A stretch of DNA of 64,000 bases from Typhlomys cinereus (GCA_023101885.1 JALPQD010000409.1:1700610-1764609); one strand, 5' to 3'. Shown: positions 46,873 through 59,739, counted from the first letter of the stretch. Made by a program: numbers and translations. Notes: generated by a model not told the origin, from the sequence alone.

Positions 46873-47616
46873 CTATATCAGCCTGGGTTGATGTTTTTGC
46901 TCCTTCAATACTTGAAGTATATCTCTCCAAGCTCTTCTTGCTTTTACTGTTTCCATTGAGAAGTCATTTTTTATTTTAATAGGTTTACTTTTAAAAGTGA
47001 CTTGTTTTTTTTTTTCCCTTGAGGCTCTTAGCACCATTTCTTCATCTTGAATGTGAAGTGTTTCAACTATTATTTGCCATGGCGAGTTTCTATTTTGGTC
47101 ATATCTGGTTGGGGTGCGGAATGCTTCTTGTATATGGCTGGACCTCTCTTTTTTTAGATGAGGAAAGTTTTCCTTGATGATCGTTTGAAAAATTTCCTCA
47201 GGTGTGGTATTTTGAGATTCTTTCTCTGGTATTCCATGAATACACATGTTAGGCTTCTTCAGGGTGTCCCATATCTCTTGAATATTTCTCTCTAGTATTT
47301 TTTTGGCTTTAAAAACCTCTTCCATTGAGCTGGTTAATTCTCCCACTTTGTCTTCAAGGTCTGAAATTCTATTTTCTGCTTCGTTAGTTCTGCAGATTAG
47401 ACTCTCTGTTGAGTTCTGGGTTGAAGATACCTTGTCTTTTAGTTCAGTTTTAAACTCTGTTTGAGTCTGTTTTAACTGCTCTGTGCCTGTTTTTGTTTCT
47501 TGTACTGTTTTTCTCAACACCAAGTGTCTGTTGTATTTCTCTTCAAAGTGATTGATGCAGTTATTTAATTCCTCCCAGATTTCCTCTTTCATAGTATTGA
47601 ACATGGTAATGATCAT
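46873..47616 (-). pseudogene. L1 ORF1, 247 codons, both ends lost
   Basis: Coiled coil (about residues 1-110, heptad-like 'NEAENRISDLEDKVGELTSS'), RRM (about 115-190, starting 'NMCIHGIPEKES') and the start of the C-terminal domain. The N-terminal part is out of frame upstream (about 47,616-47,790). The frame ends in TAG where other copies read on with a Tyr codon, before the end of the C-terminal domain. ORF1p is the trimeric RNA-binding chaperone of the L1 particle. Confidence 0.92.
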
Positions 47617-47839
47617 GTTTTAAAAGTCTTTATCCCGGGTCAGGCATTCTTGGCTATTTTCCGTGGGTTTGTTCTGGTTGGAGTCTATCATTTTGGGATT
47701 AATTCCTTCAGTGGGAGATTTGTTTTCTTGGGTGTTGTTTCTCATGGATTTGCACTTTGACTTGTTCATTGTCATTTTAACTCTTAAGACGTTCTTTTCT
47801 GTGCGTTTTTCACTGAACTGAATTATTTGGCCTGAGGTT

Positions 47840-48055
47840 TGGGGTTGAGTGGAGGGAGTTTACCTAGGTAACCGTGTGTCCTGGCTGGACTGCAGTCATC
47901 CCGATCGGGTGGGGAAAGGGAGGAGGTGGTGGCAGGGTGCTCTTTAAGTTGGGCAGCTGGGGCGTGACTCCATTGGCTGGTGGGAAGAGCTGGGTCCTAA
48001 GTCGTTGTGAGTCCTTGCTGGACTGCGCTCATCCCGGGCTGGTGGGGAAAGAGAG
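47840..48055 (-). promoter_or_regulatory. L1 5' UTR (type II, 133-bp units)
   Basis: One complete and one partial GC-rich unit with 'gctggactgc...tcatcccg...gtggggaaag' in each. Related to 28,900-29,110, unrelated to the 218-bp units at 17.4 and 34.7 kb. Confidence 0.7.
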
Positions 48056-49074
48056 ATACTTGAAAGTTTACTGAAATAAAATTTTACCATGTTAAAACAA
48101 AGGAAATAAATGATGTTTTCAATTTTGGGGCAAGCATAAATAATAATAGTGAACTCATATTTTTGATACACTAGATCTATTTAGAAATCAATTGAAAAAT
48201 TCCATCACTAATTTAAAAATTCATATTCATTTTGACTCAGAAATTGCATTCTTGGACTCTATCACTACAGTATATCCAAAGATATGTTCATGAGAATATT
48301 CATTATAATCTAGTTTTATAATAATAATTGTGAAATTATTTCAATTCATAGTAATACACTAACCAGAAGAAAAAAAATTCCTCAAGTAGATGTGTTGTGT
48401 CTGGACATATAGCACAGTTTTGTGGCTTGAATAGCATATGAATTGCACTAACTTCAATCCCCAAAACTGTCACAAAACAAAATGGAAGTGAAAATGAATT
48501 TTACATTCTGTACTTTGTATTTTTTTATTTATTTTATATCCAAGACAATTCTTTTGTGATTATTGTTATTTATTCTATAAGGTAAGATGGAGGAAGTCAA
48601 ACTTTCAGTTTAGATATCTATTTTCCCCCATGATCTTTCACTTATATTTTCCAAAAGATTTAATTATTGTAAATGTTTTTATTACAATAAATAGCAGCAT
48701 CTCATATTACCTAAAGTTCTCTCTCTTTCTCTCCCCTCTCTCTCCAAGTATTTGGGATAGTAATTGTACTTTTTACCATAAATCACACAATTGTCAAACT
48801 TTAGACAGGAACTAAAAATAACAGCAGGCTTGATCCATTGAGGGAAAACTAGACTTTACAAAATGCTATATAATTTCTATTTTGTATTAAACTAATTTTC
48901 CTTTTCTTTCCCTTTCTTTTCCTTTGGGTTTGTTGTATTTTTCTCATTCCCAAGCAAAAGAAACACTACTTTACTTTATATGTATTAAGTTTATTTTGAA
49001 AGCATGTAAATACTTGAAAAACTTTTTGGATTAGTTTTTTACTTTCTTTAATAAAGATTTCACAATCTTTTTTG
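48056..49074. other. AT-rich unique DNA
   Basis: No gene seen. A CT-rich patch at about 48,718-48,745. No MaLR continuation, although the L1 to the left is inserted in a MaLR. Confidence 0.55.
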
Positions 49075-51160
49075 ATATTAAAACATTTTATTTTATTTTA
49101 TTTTATTTTTCCTACTCCTACAAACTTAATAGTTACCCCAGTCCCCTCCCTCCCTCCAGCCTTCCCTGAACCCTCTTGTTACCTCCCCCCTTTTCCCCTT
49201 CCTTTCACTCCCCTCCCTCCCTTTCTCCCAGTGCTCCCCCCTCTCTATCCCCTGCGTCTTCCATTCTAATGAGGTGTAAAGACTCAGTGGCATTACCCAG
49301 AGCCCTTTCTTGGGCTTCCCTTTAGTATGGGAATACTATTTTGACTGTTAATCCTTTGCCTCTAAGGATCTTAGTGCCTGTGATCCATGCTAGACTTTGG
49401 GGGATCATTGACATGTCAGCCATTGCGCAGGTCATGCAAAGTCTTATTATGGCTATTGTAGCCCTAACTTCTGTGTAGTATCTTGCGTATCATTGCTCCT
49501 TCCCATCTTTAGACTCTTAAAATCTTACTGCTCCCTTTTCTGCAAATTTCCCTGAGCTTTAGGATGGGAAGAGATTTGGCTTATCTGATTCCAGGTGATT
49601 AATATAAGATCTCGGATGTTCAGAATTATAGTTTGTTGTTGTTTTCAGTTTTCTTGTTCCTGCACTGCCCTTGGCTCAATCCTGATTGGTATTTTAAGTC
49701 ACCTCCTAACCAGAGATGAAAGGCTGTTTAAATGGAATCTTACTATAAGAGTAGATTCAAAGGTAGATGGAATAGGAGTAGGAGATACCAGTCAGAGGGT
49801 GTTAGTTTCACATTTGCAAGATGGTTACCATCTATCATTCAGACTCTATACCTTCCCTGACTGGTGAGATCAAATCTCCACAGACTCAAGTGACCAGGAA
49901 GGAAAGTGAGTGAGCTTAACCAGATGTCTCAATACTTACTTGCAATACTTAATGGTGACCAATTTTCTCTACTGTAGCATGATCCCTTATCTCTTTATTT
50001 CTGGAGGGGCCCTCCTTCCCCTTCCCTCCTGTTTATAATTTTTGCAATTACTGTAGGTATTACAGAGATTTATCTTTGAATGTGTCACTAAGTGGGTTTG
50101 GTACTTGGATCCACTTATTAGGAAGTATATATGGTGCTTAATTTTCTGTGTCTGGGCTACTTCACTCAATACAATTTTTTCTAATTCCATCCATTCCCCA
50201 GAAAATTTCATTAATTCATCTTTTTGATGGATGAGTAGTATTCCATTGTATAAATGTACCACATCTTCCTTATCTACTCATCTACTGTTGGGCATTTGGG
50301 TTGATTCCATGAATTTGCTTTTGTAAATAGTGCTGCAATGAACATGGTTGTGCTTGTGTCATTGAGATGAATTTTTGCTTTATGGGGGACTATTTCCAAA
50401 AGTGGAATAGCAGGGTCATATGGCATTTCGATCTTTAACTTTTTTAAAAAATCGCCACACTGTTCACCAGAGTGGTTGCATAAGACTGCATTCCCACCAG
50501 CAATTTAGGAGAGTTCCCTTTTGTCCATATCCTCTCCAGCATTTGGTGTTGTTTGTATTGTGGATTTTTGCCATCCTTACAGGGGTAAGATAATGTCTCA
50601 GGGAGTTTTTGATTTGCATTTCCCTGATGGCTAAGTATGTGGAGCATTTTTTAAGATATTTGTTAGACATTTCAATTTTGTCACTGAAAAAGTTTCTTTT
50701 GAGTTCCCAGGCCATTTATTTTCTTGGTGTTTAGTTTTCTAAGTTCTTTGTGCACCCTGGATAATAGAGCTCTATCAGTATGTGGTTAGGGAAGAATTTC
50801 TCCCATTCTATCGGTTGCCTTTGTGCTTGGTTTAAAATCTTTTTATCTGAACAGAAGCTCTTTAATTTTGTAAGAACCTATTTGTCGAGTGCTGGTTCTA
50901 GTGACTGTGCTATTGGATTACTGTTTAGGAATTGTTGGCCTAGTCCAATCATGTCGAGGGAGTTTCCGATCCTTTGAACTAGAGATTTTATAGTATGTGG
51001 CCTTATATTAAGGTCTTTGATCCATTTGAAATTAATTTTTGTACATGGTAACAAGTATGGGTCCAGTTTCAGTCTTCTGCATGTGGACATCCAGTTTTGC
51101 CAGCACCATTTGTTGAAGATGCTGTTCTTTTTCCATTGGATTTTTTGGCCCTTTTATAAT
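49075..51160 (-). mobile_element. L1 3' portion, antisense, 5' truncated
   Basis: Starts with a (TTTTA)n tract (49,087-49,110), the reverse of an AAAAT-rich tail, then a C-rich 3' UTR (about 49,110-49,990) and ORF2 C-terminal sequence to about 51,160. It includes the zinc-knuckle-like 'CWRGYGQKGTLLNCWWEC'. Frames are broken and no target duplication is evident. Confidence 0.92.
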
Positions 51161-51539
51161 AACAGTTTTGTGGCACGTAACAGTTAAAAAGTGGCTTGCT
51201 TCAGTTTGGCAGTAATATGAAATTGCATCTTTTCAAAATCCTCTGAATTTTTCATCTGTGATTTCCAGATGAAATACCTTCCTTCTATAACTTACTTATA
51301 GCCATTTGTAATCAGTATACATTACACATGGTAGATATAATTCACATTTTCAATTACTTTTGCACAAATTCTGTCAATAATCAATCAAACTGATTTTAGA
51401 ACTACTGAGAAAAATTTTAGAAATTGAAATTAGTTTAGGATGTTAACATGCTTTCTTCCCACCTCCCGAATTTGCTGTTCAATTTTGATTAGAGTAGGTA
51501 TTAGTTATAATAAAAATAAAGAAGCTTATGTTAAAAATG
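51161..51539. other. AT-rich unique DNA
   Basis: Nothing recognised. Confidence 0.5.
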
Positions 51540-51892
51540 CACCAATTTCATATCTGTTGAAACAAAAAAGCCCCCAATGTACATGCTTGACACCTTTCTC
51601 AAAAATTAGATGGCTGTATGTGTAGGTCCTGTGTTGTGATCCAGTGATAGATATATGTTTTGTGCCAGTACCAAGCAGTCTTTATTACTACAGCTCTGTA
51701 ATATAGTTTAAAATCTGGCCTGATCATGGTACTTTTTTGTTTTTCCATATGACTTTTGAGATATTTTTCTAGTTCTGTGAAGAATTGCATTGGGATTTTA
51801 AATGGAAATGCATTGAATCTGTATATAGCTTTGAGTAGGATGGTCATTTTCACAATATTGATCATACCAATCCATGAGCAAGGAAAGTATTT
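51540..51892 (-). mobile_element. old L1 ORF2 fragment, antisense
   Basis: Antisense ORF2 ('tgaagaattgcattgggatt', 'caatattgatcataccaatc') that switches to sense L1 sequence at about 51,893. Such a switch within one element is the usual product of 5' inversion during L1 insertion (twin priming), and this sense part does continue to a 3' end at about 54,575. Confidence 0.85.
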
Positions 51893-51917
51893 TGAACAAG
51901 TGGTGTTGGGAAAATTG
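51893..51917 (+). mobile_element. L1 ORF2 fragment, sense (left of LTR)
   Basis: Short sense segment 'gaacaagtggtgttggga' that continues at 52,291 after removal of the intervening LTR. Ends in aattg. Confidence 0.75.
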
Positions 51918-52290
51918 TGTGGTAGTTAATCTTAATTGTTGCTCTAAGAGAGCATTCAAAGTCAAGGAACTTAAGGGAAAAAGGGAGATTTAATCTTATG
52001 GTTCCAGAGGGGAGAAACAGTCTTTCATGGTGGAGGCTACATGGCTGGTCGCTGAAACTGGTGGCAGAGTAAGTCACTGCATACATTGACAGCTGAAGAC
52101 TGGAGGATTCCTGAAGATTTTATCTTCTAAGTCTTCTGTTCTATGGTTCCTTTTTTCTGGTCTGATACAAAGAAGTTCCAATCAGATCTAGGACTGGTCT
52201 TTGTATTATAATTTATTGATCTGGATAATCTCTTCAGGTAATCTGACAGCCTATTTTGTGGTCAAGTTGAAACTTAAGATTTACTATCAC
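51918..52290 (-). mobile_element. ERVL-type solo LTR
   Basis: On the minus strand it starts gtgatagtaaatcttaag and ends 'aagattaactaccaca', with AATAAA absent but 'agattaaatctccctttt' in its place and MaLR-like 3' modules. The flanks are aattg on both sides (51,913-51,917 and 52,291-52,295), and removing the element restores continuous L1 sequence. The exact end is ambiguous by one base. Confidence 0.75.
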
Positions 52291-54575
52291 AATTGGACAT
52301 CCACATGTAGAAGAATAAAAATGCACTGTTGCCTCTCTCCTTACACAAAAGTCACCTCCAAAGGGATCAATGATCTAGATATTGAACTGAAAACTCTGAA
52401 ATTATTAGAAGAAATAGTAGAAAGTACATGTGAATTGATAGGCTTAGGTAAAGATTTTCTAAGCTGAAAACAAATGCCCAGGAACTAAGAACAATAATCA
52501 ACAAATGGGAATTCGTGAAACTGAAAAGTTTCTCTTCTACAAAAGATATTGGTAATTGTGCAAAAGGACAACCCATAGAATAGGAGAAAACCTTCGCCAG
52601 CTAAGAGTCTGACAAATAAATAATCTCCAGAGTATATAAAAAACCCAGAAAATTAAATACCAAAACAGCAAACATTTCAATTAAAAAATGGGCCCTGGAA
52701 CTATACTAGGTTTTCACCCAGATATAAATGTCAAACAAATACTGTAAAAGATGTTCAACTTCCTTGATTATCAGAGAAATGCAAATCAAAACAACCCTGC
52801 TATACCATCTTACCCCATTCAAAATGACTAAGATCAAGAACAAACAACACAGATTGCTGGTGAGGCTATGGAGAAAAAGGGACACTTACTGCTGATGGCA
52901 GTGTAAACAGATGCAGCTTCTGTGGCGATCAGTGAGGAGGCTCCTCAGAAAGTTTCAAATGAAACTACCATATCATCCAGCTATACCATTCCTTTGGATA
53001 TTCCCAAAAGACTACATCTCATTACAAAGCCACTTGTTCATCTATGTTCATTGCAGCTCTATTCACAAAAGTGAAAAAATGGAATCAGCTAATTTGAACA
53101 TCAACAGATGAATGAATAATAAAAAATGTGGCACATTTACACAATGGAATTCAGCAATCAGAAAGGATGAGATTATGCAATTTTCTGATAAATGGATGGA
53201 ACTGGAAACTTTAATACTGAGGGAGGTATCTCAAACACAGAAAGTTCAGCACCGCATGTTCTTTTTTATATGTGGACAATTGAACTGATCTCCTTGGCAA
53301 TGTATTTGGATTGAAAGCACTGTAACAGCCAGAAAATTTGTAAAAGACTTAAGATTGTAAAAGTGGGAAGGGATGGTTAGAGTGAAAATTTTTAAAGGGT
53401 AGTTTTAAGATCCCAGGACTAGGGTGAGGGAGGGATTAAGTCGGAAAAATACATAGTGGGGAATGAGGGAATGGGACATAGGTGGGACATGGGAGATAGG
53501 AGGGAAAAAAGAACTTTCAGAAAAACCTAAAGATTATGGCAAGTAACCCCAAAGGAATGCCCTATGTGAGTAATATGTAAAAAAAAAAATAGTCCCTTAA
53601 AGAAAGGAACAAGAATGGGCAGTCCCTATGCAGAGGAGCAGAATGAAGAAATTGGGGTGGGGGCTGGAGCTGATCCACCTAGAACACAGAGCCAAAATTA
53701 TGCTATGAGTAACAGGAATGTGGCACTTCATGATAAAATGTGATCAGAGAGGTCTTAAAGCCCCCCAAATTATAAGTTTTTGCCATTACTTTTGATTGCT
53801 TTCCAAAAGCTGTCATTATGTTCCTATTACTGAAGATGCAACATAAATGGATCAAATAATATGGGCAAATATATAACTGGAACTGGACTGAGGACTTTCT
53901 CCTTACCAGAAAGTTTACATAGTAGCAGAGTATACTGTAGAAACATCTGGGAGAGAGAAATAATCACAAGCCACATCAATGGCATGAGATCTCCAAGTTG
54001 CAATATAAATCACTGTGGCAACAGGTGACTGCCACTGTAATAGTGGCATGAGTGTCATGTAGATAACCAACAGCTTTATGTTTGCATTCAAGACATGCTT
54101 GTCAGAAGGGTACACATACGTGTTACTGTAAACCAGAGCAAGAATATATAAAAAAGGGAAGGAAAAAAGTCAATAGTGAAGGCAGCCCATAAACTTATAG
54201 ATAGGAAGACAGTACATCAAACTGCTATGTAGGCAGCTGTTGCTATACCCATTGAGTGGGAACTTACAGTGGAAACCTTTGGATCTGAAGCTAGATGGGT
54301 GAAGGACAGTGCACATATCAGTTGGGTGTCCTTGAAAGAGGTAACTTGATATGCTACAACCACATTAGCCTCCACAATAGTAGAAAAGCTTACGTGAACC
54401 TGGGGGTCCATAGAAGCATACAGCCAGAAGGATGAGTGGGAATTGGAGGTAATGGTAAAGGAAATGTATGGGAGGGAAGGAACCTGGGATGAATACCCAA
54501 TATCCTTGTAAAAGCAGAAAAAATTTAAAACATTAAAAATTTTTTAAAAATTAAAACACTTTTAAAAAAGATGAA
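52291..54575 (+). mobile_element. old L1 3' end, sense
   Basis: ORF2 C-terminal sequence (52,291 to about 53,290; stops in frame) ending near 'agcaccgcatgttctt', then a long 3' UTR (about 53,290-54,530) and A-rich tail. The 3' UTR segment 53,590-54,330 is repeated at 61,313-61,995. The 5' inversion partner is 51,540-51,892. Confidence 0.88.
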
Positions 54576-56270
54576 AAATTGATATTTGTCTGAAAGTGAC
54601 TGATTTGCTAAATTTAGGACAGAAGTATATAATAATACATCATTAAAATCAATGGGAGTCACTACTTCTTATATGATAAGGAAGGGTGCTGAAAAATATT
54701 GCCACCAGCTGAAAATAAGAAATTACAGAGTAGTGTGAGTACTTTATAGGAATCTATAAATAAAAGAAAGAGAAAAACCCTGAAAGGTTATGTAAGGGGC
54801 TTCATAATATATTTTTTATTGAATGAAATAGAGGCTCAGGGTCAGTGAAAACAGTTGGCTTTACAGTGTATAAAAATTTATTATGTGTTTATTATGAGAA
54901 TGTATTTTCCTTATATTATTCATTGACATTCATGCAACTGATACTCAATGTAATTAATTTTGTTTGTCTTTTATTTGAGTGAGTATATGAGTGTATACAT
55001 CTGTGCATGTATGTGTGGATGCACACATACACAAAAGTACAAACAAAACATTATTACAGGCTCCAATTACACTCATTATTTCATGGGCAAATGTATGCTT
55101 TTAGCTTAAGAAAATATTCTGAAAAGCACATTGGTTCTTGGTCTGAATCTGGTTCAAGGAAAAATCTTATTTGATACAAATATTTGCTTTTTGTAAACAT
55201 TCATTAAAGTAAGAAGGAGCTGGCACAATCAATTGGGTCATGATTTAATGGATTAGTCTGAATACTCGTGATTATCTAATACCAAGATAACTGAAGTCTC
55301 CATCGATCCAATAATTTTGAATTTGACCTATGTCCCAGAAAACATGTGTTGCAATTATTTAGAATGTTGCTGATAAATTCATGACCAATTAGCTTATGGG
55401 TACAAGATGTTTTATTCTTAGTTTATAGTTGTCTGGTTGCAGTTCTTAATCCAACTTGTCAGGAGAGACCATCCACACCAACACTAGGGGCTAAGGGAGT
55501 GGACCACACCATATTCACAGAACAGCTGAGGAATAGGCAAACTTCCATTGTCAGACAGTATTTTTGTCCAAATACACCTTTACTTATTTCACTCCTTAAC
55601 AAATATGACGAACAAAAAGGAAGATCATCAGCTTTTGGATCCACTTTTTCTGTTCATTAATCTTGACTCAGAAAATTATTATTGAATATTTAAATTTCTT
55701 ACTAATCTTACTGATTCAGTATTTTGTTTCAGTTAAGGCTGTGATGTAAAACCATATGCTTAATACTTTGGCTCAGAATTTGAAAGGCTTCATTTCTATT
55801 TGTAAGGTTGCTGCAAATTATCTTTGTAACCTTTGATAATAAACTTTGATTTCATTATTAACCTTCTGGTTAAAACAAATTCCATGTAGTGTTAATTAGT
55901 ATTTGCCTCATAGGCCTTCTATATATACTGTAGCTCAAAATAAAGCCTGGAGAAATCTGAATACTGTTAAGTATAATATCTCTCCAGTTTTAGTTTTATT
56001 TGTGTGTGTAAAGTAAAAATTAGATTTTTACATTTTAACTATATGCTACTGTCTGTATCAATTTTGTAATGCCTCTTTCCATAGTCAATTTGAGATAAGG
56101 TATTTATAATATGAGCCTGAGAGTGCCTGTATTGTATTTCTTTTACTTTGAATAGATTGCAGAGCATTTCATTTTGATACAAATCCCAGATTTGTATATA
56201 AACTCTTTGAAAGAGTTTATTTTCAAGTATTATCTAAATAAACAATGGAGACATGTATTTTTAAAACATG
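54576..56270. other. AT-rich unique DNA
   Basis: No gene or clear repeat. A short TG/CA-rich patch at about 54,980-55,040. Confidence 0.55.
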
Positions 56271-56273
56271 GTG

Positions 56274-56475
56274 TGGCACATAGCTACCTACACATGTCAG
56301 CATGGCAACTGAAGGCTTCAGCTCTGGGAGCATTTGTAAGGAATTGACAATTGAGTTAAGCTCTAGCCAAGCATCCTGAAAATTGTCAAATTGGTAGAGA
56401 GGACATAACTCATGGGTTGTGGGAGGGACAAGTTCCCTGGAAGGTAGAGAGCATGTAAAGAGCTAGTTAAGTAAA
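56274..56475 (+). mobile_element. ERVL-type LTR remnant (URR1-like alternative)
   Basis: Shares 'gggagcatttgtaaggaatt', 'gacaattgag' and the 'gtgggagggac' module with 11,860-11,960. Partial. Confidence 0.5.
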
Positions 56476-57053
56476 TGGCATTTTTAGTGTACTTAGTAAT
56501 CATTTAAAGTTTGTAAACAGAGAAAAATAAACACAGAGTGCAAACCACTATTGATTTTTATAAAGTGTATGCCTGGATTTTACAATTGGCAAGATTTATC
56601 ACATTGGTTTGTAGAAGAATGCAAACAGTTAAAGCATGAGGCTGATTAAGTGTAAATATTAGCATTAAATTGGATGCTGGATTGAAGATAAGAACAAATG
56701 ATCAAAAATTACCCACTCAAAAATTCTAGGACAAAACCATAGCTAACCTTCTAAAAAACATTAAAAAATCAAGGAAGTTGAATTATTTTAACAGTGTTAA
56801 GTCTGCAGAAAATGAAGGCAGTAGTACATAATATTTCTAAAATGTCTATTCTTATCCATACCTGGTATTAATATAAAACACGTGTCAACTTTGATTATTT
56901 ATTTTATACATAATAGAGTTTAATGATCACAGTATGGTTCATTCTGAAAAATATAATGGATTCGTTTTGGCTAATATATCATGTTATAAACCTAAACTTA
57001 TAATATCATAGAGAATACTTCCACAATTCTAAACATCTACTATGCTCAAACTA

Positions 57054-57498
57054 TGTGATGAGTAGATTCAGGTATCAACTTGAGAGTTACAGGTTGTTTG
57101 GGCACAACTGTGAAGAACTGATGGTTAGAGCAGGCCCTTGAATGAACCTGTAGGAAAATGTCTACTTGATGGGGAAGATCCAGCCCATGATGGGTAGGAC
57201 TAGGCCCTGAGAAGGTGAACAAAATAGAGACAATTGGTTGAGGAAGTTGGCTTTCTCAAGTGTACTTGGCAAGGCATGCTTATGTAGTAAGTGAGAATTG
57301 TCCCTTTCTCCGTGGTCATGTGGATATTGTATAGCCAGTTCCCTTGGCTCCTGGTGTTGCTGTGTACTCTCTTGCCAAAGTTGATGATGAACTGTAAGAA
57401 AACTATATTAAGAGAAAAATAAAATCTCTTGTGCTCTTAAGCTTTATTGTCATGATTTTTATCAGCAACATGCAGGGTAACTGCTAAAACCTATTGAC
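57054..57498 (+). mobile_element. ERVL-type LTR remnant (URR1-like alternative)
   Basis: Starts TGTGATGAG, then 'tatcaacttgagagtt', 'cctgtaggaaaatgtctact', 'tgatggggaagatccag', 'tgatgggtaggactaggccc' and, near the end, 'aataaaatctcttgtgc'. Collinear with 11,827-12,230 over about 400 bp. Confidence 0.6.
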
Positions 57499-59080
57499 AC
57501 CTTCATTTCTCACTCCCATGCCAACACTTGTAACCACTAAATTTTCTACTGTCTTCACAGATGTTTCTTCCTAAGTACAATACAGTTTATATAATGTATT
57601 ATTCAGTCATTTAATATTTACTTCTTCAATTTCGAAATATGCATTCCAGTGTTCCACATCAATCTATGGCTTTATAATATGTCTATCTTTATTGTTAAAT
57701 AATATCTCTTCTAGTAGATATAACATAAACATAGTACTTGCTGAAGGAAGCTTTAGTTGTTTCCAAACAAAATGATTTTCCCTTTTAATATTTATTAATG
57801 TGTTTATTTTATTCTTCAGTAGTTTTATACATGAATACCAAATATCTGTGTCTTTTTAAACCTTTACTACCCATTCCCAATCCCCATTAAATTGTTTACT
57901 GTTAGAGTTAGTAACTTTACTTTCATTTCTTATGAAGTACATGGTCAACTACATTTCAACTAGGGTGCCTGAACTATCAATTGCTGAGCAGTTGTTGGGA
58001 ATGAATAACTTATTAGTAGGTAAGTCATTGAATAAAAAAGTGGCTCTTCTCCTGTCTGACATTGCCTTCAGTCTTCTGTCATGGAGATAGTGCCTCTTGA
58101 GATCTTTGCTGTAGCTTTATATGAGTGTGCGTGTAGGTTTGTAGTCTACAACACTGGAAAGTGACTGGCAGCCCTCTTCAGTGTCAAACAAGGTAATCAG
58201 GCACTTTAGTTTTAAAAACAATCGTTTTAGAATTAGTTTAATAACACAATCAAAAGTGTTTTTCACAATTCTAAATTGGTTAATTTTGAGTACATAAAAT
58301 AATTTGGAAAGAAGTGCAATTATAAGATTATTCTATGCATAAACATGGAATATCTGTGTACTTAGACATTTGATTTCTTCAATTAGATTTATTTCCTCAA
58401 ACAATCATGCATATAATTTTTAGAGTACACAAAATTATTTTCATTTTTGGTACCATTGTAAATGCTTTGTGTGTTTTTTAAAATTTCTGATTTCAATTTT
58501 GTTCAAATTATGTTTTTGTTGCTATACAGGAAATGAATGAATTTTAATGCTAATCATGAATCTTGAAGTACTGTTATGAATGCCAATATTCAATTTCTTT
58601 GATTTGTTTATTCCATTCTTTGGGATTTGCTAAATAGATAATTATGACATCAATAAATAATGCCAGTTAATTTTAATAATTCCTACATAATCAGTATGAT
58701 TCTTTCTTTTTTTCTTTTTGAATTAATTCACCCACTCTAATGTTGAAAAGAAAATTGAGAATTGATATTCTTTCCTTCACATTGTTTGTAGTTAAAAAAC
58801 ATTTACTTCTCAATATTAAGTATGGCAATGGATACCAGATTTGATTCATTTCCTTTTTAATAGTGAGGATAATTTACTATTTCTACAACTGTGTCAAAGT
58901 TTCATTACTGATGGGTATAAAATTTTGTAATATGATTGTTAATGTCTGTGGATATGATGACATGATTTACTTTGCACTGTTTGGTGGATTCTAATAATTT
59001 AACATCAAACATTGAATCAGGTTTGTAAATTTGAATAAATTCAGATCAGATATTATATATAATTCCTTTAATATATTAGT
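57499..59080. other. AT-rich unique DNA
   Basis: Nothing recognised; no coding signature. Confidence 0.55.
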
Positions 59081-59438
59081 TGTAATGGTTACTCTTAACT
59101 CCTGCTATGAGAGCGTACCCAAAGTCAAGCAACTCAAGGGAGAAAGGGAGATTTATTTAGCTTTCTGTTCTGGAGGGGAGGTACAATCTTCTAATGGTAG
59201 AGGCAGCATTGCTGGCTGGCCAAAGCTGGAAGCAGGCTATGTCACTGCAGACATCTTGGAGACTGAGAGCTGCAAAACTGCTTGCTGCAAAGGTTAACTT
59301 CTCCTAGAGGTAGGATGGGACGAATCCACCTCAAGGCCCACCCCTTGTGACTGCCTTCCTCCAGCAAGGCTCCCCTTCTCAAGGTTCCACTACCTTGCAA
59401 AACACGAGACTGTGCAGGACACATTTCAAGCCATGACA
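59081..59438 (-). mobile_element. MaLR solo LTR
   Basis: 358 bp, complete on the minus strand (TGTCATGG... to ...TTACA, seen on the plus strand as tgtaatgg...ccatgaca). Flanked by ttagt (59,076-59,080) and ctagt (59,439-59,443), a 5-bp duplication with one mismatch. A solo LTR is the usual product of recombination between the two LTRs of one element. Same family as 31,651-33,862. Confidence 0.94.
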
Positions 59439-59443
59439 CTAGT

Positions 59444-59733
59444 TATAATTTACAAATACGTCACTAAAACTTTTATATTTTTTGTGGACACATTGATATG
59501 TAGTTTTTTCCGTTCTTGTAATATCTTTACATGATTTTTGTGTATAGATAACGCTGGCTTTATAATACATAGATATTATTCTATTTTTACCTTCTGGAAG
59601 TTAGTATAGAGATCAATAATGCCTTCCATGAATATATGTTAGGATTTTACAATAATTAATCTTGACCAATTGCATTTTCAATAATTATTGTGAAATTATT
59701 TAGATTATGTGTTTTGGTAGATAGCATCTTTCA
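59444..59733. other. AT-rich unique DNA
   Basis: Nothing recognised. Confidence 0.5.
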
Positions 59734-59739
59734 AAGAAC

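Larger units (their letters stand above)
41779..48055 (-). mobile_element. near full-length antisense L1, 6.3 kb
   Basis: The most complete L1 here. In plus coordinates: T-rich 3' end and 3' UTR about 41,779-42,830, ORF2 about 42,830-46,600, ORF1 about 46,760-47,700, 5' UTR about 47,700-48,055. The 5' UTR has one full and one partial unit (the segment 'gctggactgc' at 47,884 and 48,017, spacing 133 bp). ORF2 is split by frameshifts near 45,400 and 46,150, and ORF1 has a frameshift near its start and an early stop, so the element is inactive. Confidence 0.96.

Noticed and set aside
53915..54411. Minus-strand frames of 64-66 codons, with a similar one at 61,618-61,809
   Set aside because: They are antisense to a repeated L1 3' UTR; the similarity reflects the repeat and not a conserved protein.
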